NCBI GenBank assembly: GCA_019916065.1
Contig: CM034233.1
Location: 19,603,936 to 19,667,935 of the forward strand
From: Vitellaria paradoxa
Lineage: Eukaryota; Streptophyta; Magnoliopsida; Ericales; Sapotaceae
Direction: 5' to 3'
DNA: 64,000 nucleotides
Part shown: piece after piece, positions 37,304 through 48,294 of the stretch
Layout of the letters: every line of letters starts with the position of its first letter
Position numbering within the stretch: the stretch's first letter is position 1
The notes under the pieces: generated by a model
Seen by the model: only the letters and a program-made list of their open reading frames with translations
Databases searched by the model: none
What the model was told of the DNA's origin: nothing
Made by a program: the position numbers and the translations under genes

Positions 37304-38581
37304 TTAGGCCATTATTTTAGCAGACCTCACATAGAGACTATCCACGACCTTGCTAATATTTGAAATGGTGTCCAGAGTTGCTGGGTAGATCGCATCTGGT
37401 CTGGGAACATCAAAGATGATAAGGCATCCGGCACCTTGGTCTAAGGTCCCTGCAAACTTCTTATCAAGGATCATCTGGGACAATTTTTTCTCCACGTGGT
37501 CCACAGGGAGTTCAATGAGCTCAGCAATATGAGTAATTTCAACCCTTGAGAAAGGCTCGATCAACCTGCAAAGGTTCTGCTCCAGCAGCGTGTCATAAAG
37601 GGAAGACAGGTGCCTGTGGACAATGGGATCCTCCTCAAGCTGTGCCTTGAAATCCCGGAGTGCAGTCTCAAAGAGCTTCAGAGAGCGTTGCGCATGAGCA
37701 TGGGCAACTGCTTTCATTGCGTCGACCTCTGGCCCCTGATACTGCAATCCCACCTTGGCTGATGATAATATTCCTGCCACGTCATCAGCCTGGCTCACCA
37801 TGATCTTGCACAACAGCATATACTTGAGACTATATATTGCCCGGGGGTCTTCAAGAGCATTGAAAGCTTCAAATGCTTCATAGAAATAGCTGTAAGCAGT
37901 TTTGTAGTCCTTCTCTTCTGCATGAAGAATCCCGCTCTGCAAATCTATGGTACCCTGCTGATCTGGAGGCACATAAATAGCATTGGCTGCTGTTCTTGCT
38001 GCAGTGAGTGCAGCTTTGGCCTTTGGAAGGTTTCTCAGAGAGAAATGGAGCTTGCTCTCCAACAATTCTATGTCCACAAGGAGCAGCTTGTCATCTAATC
38101 TTCTCACTTCCTTGATAAGCCCAGAAAGAAGGGTTAGTGCCTCTGAATACTCCTTATTTTCCATCAAAAGAGCTGCAAGCCTTGCTTCAACTCGTTGACG
38201 AAGGAATGTTCGCTTCTCTGCACGGGTCCATTGGACCATTTCTCTGCAAAGAGAGATCTGGAGATCTGATGTTCCTGGTATTTTAGCAACTGCATCAATT
38301 ATCCCACGAACAATTTTTGCAGTTTTTGCCTTGGGGATTAAGGAAAAAAAGGGCCTTAGTTGGGTCAGAAGGCTTTTAAGCTCCTCTGCCCTGTTCTCTT
38401 CCCTAAGAAGATCTGAGAGATTTGAGATGGCCTTTTCTTTTATCCGTAGCGCTTCAGAAGAAGATGAAGGGTTCTCAAGTACACGATAGAGGATAGAAAT
38501 GGCCTCTGATGGTGTTTTGGCATCTTGAGCCTGATCGAGTGATTCAGTGATTGCTGGGAGATATGATGAAGACATGATCAC
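37304..38581 (-). CDS. RPN6: 26S proteasome lid subunit RPN6 (PSMD11)
   Basis: The whole coding region sits in one exon and gives 425 residues from the first ATG, or 423 from the second in-frame ATG (MSSSYLPAI), both in ATGATCATG. The usual plant length is about 420. The N-terminal two-thirds are TPR-like helical repeats (for example AISNLSDLLREENRAEELKS and ALTLLSGLIKEVRRLDDKLL). The C-terminal PCI domain (about 230-390) includes SLYDTLLEQNLCRLIEPFSR and VEITHIAELIELPVDHVEKK. RPN6 braces the lid against the 20S core and the ATPase ring. Codons are intact with no frameshift. An acceptor (TTTGCAG|GACT) at 38594 lies 13 bp before the ATG, so a leader intron is expected. Confidence 0.96.
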   Translation of the reverse strand: MIMSSSYLPAITESLDQAQDAKTPSEAISILYRVLENPSSSSEALRIKEKAISNLSDLLREENRAEELKSLLTQLRPFFSLIPKAKTAKIVRGIIDAVAKIPGTSDLQISLCREMVQWTRAEKRTFLRQRVEARLAALLMENKEYSEALTLLSGLIKEVRRLDDKLLLVDIELLESKLHFSLRNLPKAKAALTAARTAANAIYVPPDQQGTIDLQSGILHAEEKDYKTAYSYFYEAFEAFNALEDPRAIYSLKYMLLCKIMVSQADDVAGILSSAKVGLQYQGPEVDAMKAVAHAHAQRSLKLFETALRDFKAQLEEDPIVHRHLSSLYDTLLEQNLCRLIEPFSRVEITHIAELIELPVDHVEKKLSQMILDKKFAGTLDQGAGCLIIFDVPRPDAIYPATLDTISNISKVVDSLYVRSAKIMA

Positions 38582-38755
38582 TAACTTTTTAGTCCTGCAA
38601 TTTTTTTTGGGGGAGGGGGGGGGAATGAAACAATTAGATACAGATCAAATAGCTTGCATCATAAGACATGATCACTAACTTTATAGTCCTGCAAATTTGG
38701 GAAAAAAATTAACAATCAGATACAGAATAAATTACTTCCCTCATAAACTAACTAA
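38571..38755. repeat. ~93-bp tandem duplication spanning RPN6 acceptor and ATG
   Basis: GACATGATCACTAACTTT occurs at 38571 and again at 38664, each followed by TAGTCCTGCAA and later AGATACAGA plus CATAA-type sequence. The duplicated block includes the minus-strand 3' splice site and the start-codon context. The upstream copy therefore offers a second acceptor and an ATG that opens a short frame (MSYDASYLICI, then stop). Confidence 0.8.
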
Positions 38756-39504
38756 ACTAACATATTGTTAGCCCACAAATGATGCAATACTAAAATGACA
38801 GACACAATTCCCAGGTTTCGCAATGTGAAAGGCATTCCTGGATTTGTCAAGCGTTGGTAAACAAGTAACTAACAGTAACAATATAAATTCCACACGAGGA
38901 GCTAGATACTTTACAGCTAGGTAACTAACAGTAACACTCACCGAGACCAACAAGTGAGAGCAAGGGCACTCTACAACAATTTTTACTTGGAACACGGATA
39001 CTTTCAGTACATGGAACGAAAACAAGAATGCAATATGCTTGTACATCAAAATGCAGTATGAGGGGGGATAAGATTCTCATGGGATCATCATATTATTAAA
39101 TATTTTGATATATAAAAGTGACTTATTTAGAAAATATAAAAATTAATCAACATTTTCACATGAAACTAAGTGCATTTTCTCTTTGATATAAATCTTTACG
39201 CATTATCCTTTCATAAAAATTTAAAACTTTTTTTTTATTATCAACACAATTTGTTATCAATTCATTGTTTCCGAATATCTTTTCTAATGAAAAAATAATA
39301 TATGTATAATCTTTATAGATTGTCAAATCTAATGTATTGGAACATTAGTGTACCACATTCCGGAACCATGTATACCAAAATGTAGGTCAAAATGGTTGCA
39401 GTGATTTCTGGTAACCATCTCTGTAGAGAGAGAGAGAGAGAGAGAGAAGGCACCAAGGCAGAAGTTCAGCTTTGGAAAAGAGTTACAATACATGTAAGGT
39501 GGAC

Positions 39505-39763
39505 GAATGAGGTATATATAGGTAACAGACATGAAGTCAAGCCAAGGAGGTTAGCCTCCACAAGCCCAAATAGGTGGTCCCTAAGACAAGTAACTAGCTC
39601 TACATGGCCTAACATAGGGATGTAAATGAGTATGGTGAATGAATGGGGTAGATATAGGTAATACGAGTGAAGGCAAGCCAAAGAGGTTGGCCTCCACATG
39701 CCCAAAGAGGTGGTCCCTGAGACAAGTGATTAACTCTACATGGCCTAACATAGGGATGTAAAC
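39505..39763. repeat. Tandem pair (~136 bp) of LTR-like sequence
   Basis: Two diverged units (39505-39640 and 39641-39763) share GAATGRGGTA, ATATAGGTAA, CAAGCCAANGAGGTTNGCC, GGTGGTCCCT and TACATGGCCTAACATAGGGA. A related segment lies at 57738-57830 (TATTTATAGG, AAGACAAGGAGATTGGCT, GTGGTCCC). A GA microsatellite precedes it (39425-39448). Confidence 0.7.
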
Positions 39764-40242
39764 AAGTAGGTACCCATGAAACTTAACGTTCCCATTCCTG
39801 AATCTGTTTAGCTATCCTCTGCTCTTTCCCATCCTAAACTTGCTTATTTTTTAATCAGGAAACCCAACCCCATCACATCCCGAACCCGCAAATACCATCC
39901 CACCCGATTAGATATGAGAAGAGAAAAGTTATGCAAGTTATTCGCTAAGCCCATCTAACCCGTTAATTATCCGATAAGAAATTTTATTTAAAAAAAAAAA
40001 AAACGAAGAAAGCAATTCTATTACAGTCCTCTCTTCAGTTATCAATTTAAACCAACTATAAGGCTACATTTGATTGGGGGGACTGGATGATAGGGGATAA
40101 ATAATATCATAGTATAATGTATGTGTCTGGATATTATATGGGATTTTGTAGAATTATTTATATATTTATTTACTTTTTTATGTTTGGTTGATGAAATATA
40201 AAGTGAGATACGAGATATGAATGATAGGAGATGTAAGAGAAT

Positions 40243-41022
40243 AGGGCTGCAAATGAGCTGAGCCAAATATTGGGGCATTCAAGCTTGTTTATCAAGGGTT
40301 TTGGCCAGCTTGAGATCGAGCAAAGCTTTTATCAAACTTGAAATATTATATTCAAGCTTATATGTTAAAGTTTTTAGCAAGCTTGCGCCGAGTTTTTATT
40401 GAGCTCAAAATTTTATGTTCGAACTTCACTCATTAGTTTATAAATAAGTGTGAACTTAACTTGAGCTCAGCTCGGTTAAAATAAATGAGCTTGCTTGTGA
40501 GCTTTTGTCAGGCTTGTCCACAAGCTATTCATTAAGTCTTCTTGCATGCTTATTAATGAACAAGTTTAACAACAAGCTACATTTTTTAACTTAACAAACA
40601 AGATTTAAATTAGCATTTAAAACTTTGACGTTTTAAAATTTTTCCATAAATAGAAAAAAAGAATTTTCATGAGCTTGTTTATAAATATTTAAACAAGACC
40701 ATTCACAAACAACAAACAAACTCATTCAAGAACATTTAAACAAGACTATTCGTAAACATCTAAACAGGCTTGTTCAAGAATGATAAACGAACTTATTCAT
40801 GAACATTTAAACAAGTTTGTTCATGAATGATAAATAAGCTTGTTTGCGAGCCTTATTGACTCAAGCTTACCCTTGTTTAAGCTCGGCTCATTTATTTATC
40901 GAGTTTGAAAAATGTGTTCAAACTTATTCATTTTAACTTATTAAACAAACATAAACGAGTTTTTAAAGAGCTCGTTCATGAGCGGCTTGTTAAATGTTTG
41001 ATTCGTTTGCAGCCCTATGAGA
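40243..41022. mobile_element. hAT-like non-autonomous element (TAGGGCTGCAAA ends)
   Basis: The left end TAGGGCTGCAAATGAGC and right end TTCGTTTGCAGCCCTA (41007-41022) form a 12-bp inverted repeat. The inside is rich in CAAGCTTGTT / TGAGCTTG / GAACATTTAAACAAG motifs and has no coding frame. The flanks (TAAGAGAA against TGAGAAGA) match only loosely, so the target duplication has decayed or been rearranged. Confidence 0.75.
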
Positions 41023-41416
41023 AGACAATTTTGGACCATTGAATGGTATATCCCCCACTTTTGGGATATTAGTAATTCGGAGTGGACTAATAGTCCCCTC
41101 CCCTCCATCAAACATGGAATAAATAAATGATAAATAAACTTGTTTGCGAGCCTTATCGAGTCGAGCTTACCCTTGTTTGAGTCGGCTCATTTATTTATGG
41201 AATTTGAAAAATGTGTTCAAGCTTGTCTATTTAACTTATCAAACGAACATAAATGAGTCTTAACAAGCTCGTTCGTGAGCAGCTTGTTGAATGCTTAATT
41301 CGTTTGCGGCCCTGTGAGAAGATAATTTTGGACTTTTGAATGGCATATCCCCCACTTTTGGGAGATTAGTAATTCAGAGTGGCTCAATAATCCCCTCCAT
41401 CAAACATGGAATAAAT
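40829..41416. repeat. ~300-bp tandem duplication of hAT right end plus flank
   Basis: GATAAATAARCTTGTTTGCG starts at 40829 and again at 41129. Both copies run through the right terminus (TTTGCAGCCCTA, diverged to TTTGCGGCCCTG in copy 2) into identical-type flanking DNA (TATCCCCCACTTTTGGGA, CCCTCCATCAAACATGGA). Because the unit crosses the element border, the duplication happened after insertion. Confidence 0.85.
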
Positions 41417-42261
41417 AGAACCCATGGGATTATATGTCCAATCCCTCACCTCTAATCCCCAAAACAAATACAGCTAAAGAGTATTGAGAATAAGCACCAA
41501 CTGTTTGCACCACACACTAATTGACTAAATTGTGAAAAAGAAAGCATAAACCAGAATTAAAATAGCTAAAACATACTTAAACATAAAATAAAATAAAAGC
41601 AATAAGAATTCCATTTTCCATGCTTAAATGGAGCTAAAATAGCAAGGTCTAACACAACAACCTGATAAAATAGCAAGACCCATCCAACACAAACAGAAAT
41701 TTAAAAAAAAAAAAAGGCTAAAATAATAGCAAGCACCAACACCAAATACACCACATCAATAATAGTGCAACACATCGTCCATTCACGCTCTTACAAGCTT
41801 TTATTGAGAGGATTTAACAAATGGGGGCTCACCAGAACCCATGAGCTTCCAGAATTCAATAAGATTATGGTAAAGTGGATTATTATGGGAGTGTGACAAG
41901 GAATTTGACCAAAAAGTCTACTGTTGAAACAAATAATATTAATTCAATTTCTCTTCTGAATTTACTTTCCAATATATAATCAGTGGTCTGCAATGAAATT
42001 CAATTCCACAAACCATCTTGGTTCAAACTTCTTCCTTTTAGAGATGAAGACGAAACAGACAAAGTCGAAATCTGACAAAATCTAAATAGAGGAAAAAGTA
42101 TTCTAGAATTTTTTTTTTTTTAAAAAGGGCTTCCAACCAATTGGAATGAGCTAAAAAAAAAGGTAATTTCTCACTCATTTCACCTATTAAGATTTTGTAA
42201 ACGATTGAAACAGCTTGTGGCAGATTCTTGACCCATAATATATAACAATTTTATTTCTTAT

Positions 42262-42420
42262 TTATTACTTTTTTTATAACCCGGTGTATCCAAACTAACT
42301 TGCCTGCATCTCGATTAATCACTAGGCCCTGAAATTAATAATCGGATAAATAAGAAACTCAAACGGATGATTATTGAAAAGCAAACCCAAAGCTTAACCA
42401 GCTAAGCTAACGCTCAGAGT
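42262..42420 (-). mobile_element. tRNA-derived SINE
   Basis: On the minus strand, a box A match TAGCTTAGCTGG (complement of 42398-42409) is followed by a box B-like CGTTTGAGTTTC. The body then runs GGGCCTAGTGATTAATCGAG and CAAGTTAGTTTGGATACACC, with a tail CGGGTTATAAAAAAAG. The tail and body do not fold as a tRNA, so this is a SINE and not a tRNA gene. Confidence 0.7.
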
Positions 42421-43316
42421 TAACAATTTTTATTATTTCTAAGACAAGAAGGTTTTCTCCATCACAATCAATGCAGGTAGGCAATATTACTCAAGCTCAC
42501 AACTTCATTGAACTTCTGTATGCATAAATAACTTCCAATAGCTTTATTCTCCCAGTCTCAGCCATTACTGAGAACTGAACAATGAAAACTTGTCTTATTT
42601 TATTTTTCCATTTTGAGAGGGTTAAGTAACACCCTATAAACCAAGATTTTTGATCTCACTAATCTAAATAAAACAGTTGTTTGACAACCATTTTGTATGC
42701 ATAAGAATGAATCAAAATCTAAGTTGCATGGGTGTTTGGGACCATTATACTGAGTCAAAAGGATTTCTTGCGCATAAGTGATATCTTAGGTAGATTAACA
42801 AACGGATTAACCAAGAAAAGGTTGGAACTTGATATATATAATTTGTAGGCTACGATAAAAACACATCCTCACAACCCTACCTCCCTACCAACTCAACATG
42901 GAATCAAACACCCAGTTTGGAAAAATCCAAGACATCCCCAATGTCAAAATAATGAGCAAACCATGTATTATTGTCATAGAGTTTTAGGCTCATTTAAGTG
43001 TCATAACGATACAGTTTTTTCATTATTGGCCTCTCAATAGCTCTACTTGTGCTTTCAATACGTAAATGCAATTCTATAATCTTAAATATCTTTATATAGA
43101 CACGTTTAAAAAGATTGAATGCATATATTTAGCATGAAACGTTTGATATCAAACAAAGCCCTATCAGTAAGAAAAGTTACAATCCATAGAAAAAGTGCTT
43201 AAAATTACGAAACAAACTGAACCAAAAACCCTAGCTTGTGGCACCCAAAATCCGTAATGTTCAAATCAAATTATATCGACGGAAACAAGTGCTAGAAATT
43301 TAGGTTTAAAGCGCAC

Positions 43317-43440
43317 CTTGGTTTGGAAAGAGCTGAAATCAGATACAAAGCCCCAGCTAACTGCAGAACATGAAGAGAGGAATGGAGGGGTTTGCTCAAC
43401 CCACGAGTTCGAAGGAGTGCCACGAGATCTCCTATGCTGT
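43317..43440 (-). other. Probable first (non-coding) exon of RPN6
   Basis: This is a G+C-richer block, relative to its flanks, ending in CTTTCCAAACCAAG|GTGCGC on the minus strand. It is the only convincing donor upstream of the RPN6 acceptor. Upper limit estimated. Confidence 0.45.
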
Positions 43441-46216
43441 TTTGACAATAAATACCCGGCCTATTTCTATTTTAGTATTTGTTTTTTAACTTATATGAAT
43501 TTTTTTATTAAAATTTGATTTTTTTATTTTTTCCTTCTAATTTTTAGGTATGTTATTTATTAGTATTAGTACGTGTGATACACAAGTGAGACCCAAAATT
43601 TTAGGTGATTAAGAATTAAAAAATTTTAAAAATAAATATACACTTAATATTAAACATAAATTTAAATAAATTTTTATTATTTAATATGTGTGATTGTTCC
43701 TTTTTTTTCTTTTTTTATAACGGTGTTTTTAATTTCCTTATTAATAATACTGATTACTAATACTCATTAGTATTATTGTTTGATATACAAAGAAACACGA
43801 ATATTGACTAGATATGATAGAGTTATTTGAAGAAATACAATTTTTAATTTTGACAATTTAAAAGTTTTTCAAATGTACCAAGGAGATAGAATGATAAAAT
43901 GAGTGAATGAAGATATGGGTGGATTTAGTTTTTGTACATACGAACAACTACCTAGGCTGACCTGTGGCACAAAGATCTAGTTTTTGTGCATACGAACAAC
44001 AGTCCAGGCTGACCTGTGTATATGAGAATACTTCAGTTGTGCACGTGCCACAGATGATTTTGGCATTCTCCTTCTTTTATCAATTATTATGCATATTCAT
44101 GCTGTAACTAATTTACATTATATGAAACAATATCACGAGTAAAGTTATAGATGTGTTTTTTGCTATGAAAGAATAATTAAATTAAATTTGAGAAATTTTA
44201 TTTGTTGTTATGATTTGATACATGAGAATTGAGAATTTTACAATTATTAAGATATAAGATGTGGTTATGAGATATTTTTTTTAGTTTATTGATTTTGAGT
44301 TGGGAAGGACATATTGAATAGTAGATGTGCAAATAACTAAGAGTTGAAAATCCTAAGAAATGCATAGAGATTGGTTACTCGTGGTCTAATAGGTTAGTAG
44401 CCTATAAAAGTAAACACTGATTAGTATATATTTCATTATTGAGATTTAGCTCAAGTGGCGGATACGAAATTGCATATTTCACTCTATGGCTCAAACCATA
44501 TGCGGCAAACATTGATGGTGTGCAAAGGTTAGGACTTTATGGCCACAATTCTATCTAATAGTGTACCTAACCCACGTATGTTGATTTGATTGTTGACATT
44601 GTTATGGTTATGAGATGTTTTATAATTTTAAATTATTTAGAGAAGATGAGATGAGAAAATTGACTATAATTATATTTGCTAATTGTTTTCTATTATAATT
44701 TTATACTCAGTAGTATGTTAGAGTGTGCTATATGCTTGTTTTGTTGATAGTGGGCACAACTAGATTCATGTTCACTTAGATTTTCCTACAGTTTGGTTGT
44801 ACATTCTCAACTCGGGACCTTTAGTCAAGAGCAATAGATCTAAGTTATTTTTTTTAACTTATATACATTATTTTGAAAGATATATATTCAATTTTGATCT
44901 CCAGGGTGAGGTTCATTTTAAACATTATTTTTGAGATATTTCAATTTGGTTATATGGACTGGGTTGATTCTAATATATTATTCTTGCAAAGCACTGTTGC
45001 TTAGCTGATGGCTAAAACTTTATACTTCTTTTTGGTTATTTTAATTTTACTCTAGTGAATTGTATGGTTATGATTAAGAATATGTTTTATGCATTTATCA
45101 TGTCGTTACACTTATATTAGTATATGCTTTGGGGCGTGGTGTAATGACTTGGGTTTATATTCACACATTTACTCATTTATGATGTCATATTTGTGCATTT
45201 TATAAGCTTAATTATGATTTTGTGCATCGAGGTTGTGTTTTGGGAGTGTTTGAATTTGTTTTAAGCTTAGTTTGCTTGATTTGAGACCTAGAATTTTTTT
45301 TTTTTTTTGGGCAAATCTTCTCTCTGCTGCGTACACAGCTGTCTACTTTCTGTGCGTACAGGGTGTATGATTTTGGGGCGTGCGTATGAAACTCTTCTTC
45401 TTATACTCGCGATGTGTCATAGAACTTAGTATGCACACACTATTCATTTTCTCGTGCTCACAACTTAGATTGGGTTTATGTGATGCATGCATATGAAATT
45501 CTCCTTCTTATACTTACGAAGTGTCCTAGAACTTAGCGTACACACATTATTCCTTTTCTCGTGCGCACAACTTGGCTTGTGTTTGTGTATTAGTTTTAGT
45601 TATTTTCTTTTTCAATTTTTCTTACGTGTTATCATGCTATATCATGATGGTTTTTTTATTATTTTAAATTTTTTGATTAAAAAAAAAAAAAAAAACTTGA
45701 AAGTTTTCTATCTATTAAATTTTTTTTCTTAAGCCCATTTTTAATTTTTATTTTATTATTCTTAGAGAAGATACTTTATTTTTGTCATTTTCCTTTCGAG
45801 TCTAAGGAAGCGTATACATATATTTGTTACAAGTATATACATATTTTTGTCATCAAAATTTGACCACCCATATCCAGGGACAGTTGTTCTTCAACCAGTT
45901 AGTGAATTGAGTAAGCATTGAACGGACAAATGGATAGGAGGTCTAACGATAAACAGAAAAAGAATGACCACTTGTTAAATAATATTATTATCATATATAG
46001 CTGTTATCAAATTTTTCTTTTTTTCTTTTTTTTTTTTATTTTTTGTTTCCTTCTTTTTCTCGTTATTATTCTCAGTGAACGTTGTCTCTCATCTCATCCC
46101 ATCCCATGCATGGTTCATCTCAATTCTGAGGCACACATTCCACCTCTTTCTTCATCAGCTTTCGTTAACATTCCTTCCCAGCTCGATTCCTTTTTATGCC
46201 ATAGCAGCGAGAAATA
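43441..46216. other. Intergenic DNA with two small tandem duplications
   Basis: A ~51-bp pair lies at about 43928-44020 (TAGTTTTTGTRCATACGAAC and AGGCTGACCTGTG twice). A ~109-bp pair lies at 45378-45590 (CATATGAAAYTCTYCTTCTT, TAGAACTTAG and TTCTCGTGCNCACAACTT twice). From about 46020 the T/C-rich sequence is probably the XXT5 promoter and leader. No gene seen. Confidence 0.6.
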
Positions 46217-47563
46217 ATGGGCCATTTCACGGCCCTAAAGAGATTCTCCTCTAGCTCCGGCACCGCCACCCTCCCCGCCGCCACCACCGCCCGACAATCC
46301 GGCGGCGGCCGCAACCGCAAGGGACTCAATAACCTCAAGGTCACAATCATCTGCGGCATCGTCACCGTCCTGGTCCTCCGCGGCACCATCGGACTCAACC
46401 ACCTCTTCCCCGCCACCGCGCAAGACAACCACCAACAGCTCATCGAAGAAGCCAAGCGAGTCATCGCCGAAATCCGCTCCGGCAAAGACCCGGACGACGG
46501 CGAAAATCACGACCAGTCTGCCGCCGGCACCGTCAATCCTAATTCGACATACACTCTGGGCCCCAGAATCAGAAAGTGGGACAGCGCCAGAAGAGTCTGG
46601 CTCCGACGGAATCGCAATTTCCCCAACCACGTAAACGGCAAACCCCGCATTCTGCTCGTCACCGGCTCTCCGCCGACCCCCTGCGACAACCCGATCGGCG
46701 ATCACTACCTCTTGAAATCCATAAAGAACAAGATCGATTACTGCCGAATCCACGGCATTGAGATCGTCTACAACCTGGCCCACCTAGACACAGAGCTTTC
46801 CGGGTTCTGGGCAAAGCTGCCGTTGATCCGCCGTTTGATGCTTTCCCACCCAGAGGTTGAGTGGATATGGTGGATGGACAGCGACGCGATGTTCACGGAC
46901 ATGGTTTTCGAAATCCCACATCGGAAATACGCCAACCACAACCTCGTTGTCCACGGATACCCAGATTTGTTGTTCAAAGACAAGTCTTGGATTGCCTTGA
47001 ACACCGGAAGTTTCTTGTTAAGGAATTGTCAATGGTCCTTGGATTTGCTCGATGCTTGGGCTCCAATGGGACCAAAAGGACCTGTTCGCGACGAAGCCGG
47101 GAAGATTTTGACGGCAAATTTGAAGGGTAGACCTTCATTCGAGGCCGATGATCAGTCTGCATTGATATACTTGTTGATTACGAAGAAACAGAGGTGGATG
47201 AACAAAGTGTTCGTGGAGAATTCTTATTACTTGCATGGGTATTGGGCAGATTTGGTGGACAGGTACGAGGAAATGATCGACAAGTATCATCCGGGTTTGG
47301 GCGATGAGAGGTGGCCCTTCGTGACACACTTTGTTGGCTGCAAGCCTTGTGCGAGCTATGGTGATTATCCGGTTGAAAAGTGTTTGAAAAACATGGAGAG
47401 AGCTTTCAATTTTGCGGATAATCAGGTCCTCAAGTTGTATGGATTCAGCCATAGAGGCTTCTTGAGTCCTAAGCTCAAGAAGATTAGAAACGAAACAGCT
47501 AGGCCTTTGGATTCTATTGACCAGTTTAGTATTCCACACTCGCTTCTCGGAGGCAGAGGATAG
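46217..47563 (+). CDS. XXT5: Xyloglucan 6-xylosyltransferase, XXT5-type (GT34)
   Basis: A single intact exon of 448 codons encodes a Golgi type II membrane protein: a basic cytosolic tail, a membrane anchor at about 41-63 (TIICGIVTVLVLRGTIGLNH), a stem, then the GT34 catalytic domain. The domain shows PCDNPIGDHYLLKSIKNKID, the metal-binding DSD at 221-223 in WIWWMDSDAMF, SWIALNTGSFLLRNCQWSLD, EADDQSALIYLL and GDERWPFVTHFVGCKPC. The family adds xylose from UDP-xylose to the glucan backbone of xyloglucan. The order and spacing fit Arabidopsis XXT5 (457 aa) better than XXT1/2; a galactomannan galactosyltransferase is a less likely alternative. The first ~200 codons are markedly C-rich at third positions while the 3' half is not. 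An antisense 182-codon frame is a by-product of that bias. Confidence 0.94.
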   Translation: MGHFTALKRFSSSSGTATLPAATTARQSGGGRNRKGLNNLKVTIICGIVTVLVLRGTIGLNHLFPATAQDNHQQLIEEAKRVIAEIRSGKDPDDGENHDQSAAGTVNPNSTYTLGPRIRKWDSARRVWLRRNRNFPNHVNGKPRILLVTGSPPTPCDNPIGDHYLLKSIKNKIDYCRIHGIEIVYNLAHLDTELSGFWAKLPLIRRLMLSHPEVEWIWWMDSDAMFTDMVFEIPHRKYANHNLVVHGYPDLLFKDKSWIALNTGSFLLRNCQWSLDLLDAWAPMGPKGPVRDEAGKILTANLKGRPSFEADDQSALIYLLITKKQRWMNKVFVENSYYLHGYWADLVDRYEEMIDKYHPGLGDERWPFVTHFVGCKPCASYGDYPVEKCLKNMERAFNFADNQVLKLYGFSHRGFLSPKLKKIRNETARPLDSIDQFSIPHSLLGGRG

Positions 47564-48218
47564 CAGAGGTTGTGAGTATCCATTTTGTTTGATCATGGTT
47601 TTGATATGCGTCCCCCCCCCCCCCCCAAAAAAAAATTATTCTTCTGTTCTGCACCTGCACTTGTAGAACTATTGTTGATAGTTGAATATGCAGTAGTTGA
47701 GAATTTGGGCAGTTGTCAATTTTTTCATTTTTTTTGGTCCACTGTCTGTATAATTCTCAGAATCAACAGATTAATTGAAAAAGCAATTGATCTATATTTT
47801 GGCTTCTTTAGTAATGCTATACAAAATTACAAATAGAAATTTTAATCATGTGAATTCATTGTTGGCCCATTACTTTTAGAAACCATTTGAAGTGGTCTTT
47901 TGTTACAAGATTACCACAGCATCGTGGTATTATTTTCTGATTAAAAAATTCTTGTAGAATAGTAAAACTTTTTTTTCCAGATGTCTTTATAACTCGTCAT
48001 GCACCAAAAAACTCTGCATTTTATTTTATTTTAACTTTTTATTTTGATTAGTTTTATAGTGTTATAAATGGGAAGATTATTTGGCGATGATAAGGCTATG
48101 AATTGGGCAACGGCAGTTTTTACCCCAGCAGCACAGAGCTAGAGTTTTGACATGCAGCGTAGGAATAGTTTCCGCGGTGGGGGGAAATTCACGGAGAAGG
48201 GATTAGCTTGGAGTTGTG
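47564..48218 (+). other. XXT5 3' flank
   Basis: This is probably 3' UTR followed by spacer. A C-run/A-run tract lies at about 47611-47637. No further gene before the U1 promoter. Confidence 0.45.
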
Positions 48219-48219
48219 T

Positions 48220-48230
48220 GTTCCACATCG
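48220..48230 (+). promoter_or_regulatory. Upstream sequence element (USE) of the U1 gene
   Basis: GTTCCACATCG differs at one position from the plant snRNA consensus RTCCCACATCG. It ends 33 bp before the TATA box, which is the wider spacing used by RNA polymerase II snRNA genes. Confidence 0.85.
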
Positions 48231-48263
48231 AAAAGCTGATGGAGAACCGAATGCAAGAAGGTG

Positions 48264-48271
48264 TATAAATA
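48264..48271 (+). promoter_or_regulatory. TATA box of the U1 gene
   Basis: TATAAATA begins 31 bp upstream of the expected U1 5' end, within the usual plant snRNA promoter distance. Confidence 0.85.
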
Positions 48272-48294
48272 CATACCAGCGGTTGCATGCCAGC

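Larger units (their letters stand above)
38595..43316 (-). other. Probable 5' UTR intron of RPN6
   Basis: This inferred 4.7-kb intron runs from the donor CCAAG|GTGCGC (exon end 43317) to the acceptor at 38594. It carries LTR-like duplicated sequence, a hAT-like element with a duplicated end, and a tRNA-derived SINE. No protein-coding exon is visible inside. Other leader-exon arrangements cannot be excluded. Confidence 0.5.

Noticed and set aside
42390..42420. tRNA gene suggested by a perfect box A
   Set aside because: No acceptor stem, anticodon arm or CCA-adjacent end can be formed; the following body and A-rich tail fit a SINE.
46235..46783. 182-codon antisense frame across XXT5
   Set aside because: Explained by the C-ending codons of the sense gene; low-complexity Gly/Val/Asp composition and no family match.
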